A stretch of 23,889 nt of DNA. Source: a virus. The notes beneath the pieces were generated by a model, which had not been told where the DNA came from, ran no database searches, and was given only the letters and a program-made list of their open reading frames with translations. How positions within the stretch are numbered: position 1 is the stretch's first letter; each line of letters begins with the position of its first letter. The stretch spans positions 1-23,889 of IMG/VR virus record IMGVR_UViG_3300023548_000006. The stretch is one strand, 5' to 3'. A program made the translations under genes and the position numbers. Positions 23,841 to 23,889 of this stretch are shown here, piece by piece.

Positions 23841-23889
23841 TGGCTTCTAAAAAAGAAACTCTTAAATTTACGCGTATTCAGGCACGTGC
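23840..23889 (+). CDS. Start of the next tail gene, 3' partial
   Basis: An ATG overlaps the tape measure stop as TAATG, the junction used repeatedly in this cluster. Sixteen codons are visible (MASKKETLKFTRIQAR), too few to identify. A baseplate or tail hub gene would be expected here. Confidence 0.6.
   Translation, partial: MASKKETLKFTRIQAR

Overview
The window is a 23.9-kb, visibly AT-rich stretch of a tailed-phage genome (or a prophage of one). Every gene I can support lies on the + strand, packed head to tail with one-base TAATG/TAGTG junctions, short overlaps and strong AGGAGG-type ribosome binding sites. A tail sheath, tail tube and tape-measure candidate in succession point to a contractile-tailed phage (myovirus morphotype). 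I see nothing that fixes the host, and no tRNA, rRNA, CRISPR array, integrase or transposase.

Layout. 1-3884: portal protein gene, entered from upstream and interrupted by two LAGLIDADG inteins; the first is cut by the window edge. 3826-5994: unrecognised 722-aa protein carrying 'LSLRK' peptide repeats at both ends. 6019-7428: an RNA polymerase sigma factor and a peptide deformylase fused to a SEC-C zinc motif, both sitting inside the structural cluster. 7429-7579: intergenic region rich in inverted repeats. 7580-13526: head module, made of a small TTG-started protein, a 1296-aa protease-like protein that appears to contain an in-frame nested scaffold gene, a probable decoration protein, and the major capsid protein. 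13594-15074: three small or unknown virion-type genes. 15205-18423: connector/neck module of four genes coupled by one-base overlaps, ending in a probable tail terminator with an inserted beta-sandwich domain. 18532-23840: tail module of sheath, tube, two overlapping putative assembly chaperones and the tape measure. The next gene starts at 23840 and runs off the window.

How it works together. Portal, protease/scaffold, decoration protein and capsid protein build the prohead; the neck genes close it and join it to the sheath/tube tail, whose length is set by the tape measure. The sigma factor could direct the host polymerase to late promoters. The octamer TATAATTA recurs in the gaps between these genes, and I did not find it inside genes; this suggests a gp55-like, -10-only late promoter. 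Three strong hairpins, after the capsid gene, after the 14436-15074 gene and after the tube gene, probably set relative transcript levels.

The most unusual points are the two inteins with different C-terminal chemistry, the deformylase-SEC-C fusion, the nested scaffold start, the recurring LSLRK peptide, the intergenic octamer, and the domain insertion in the tail-terminator candidate.
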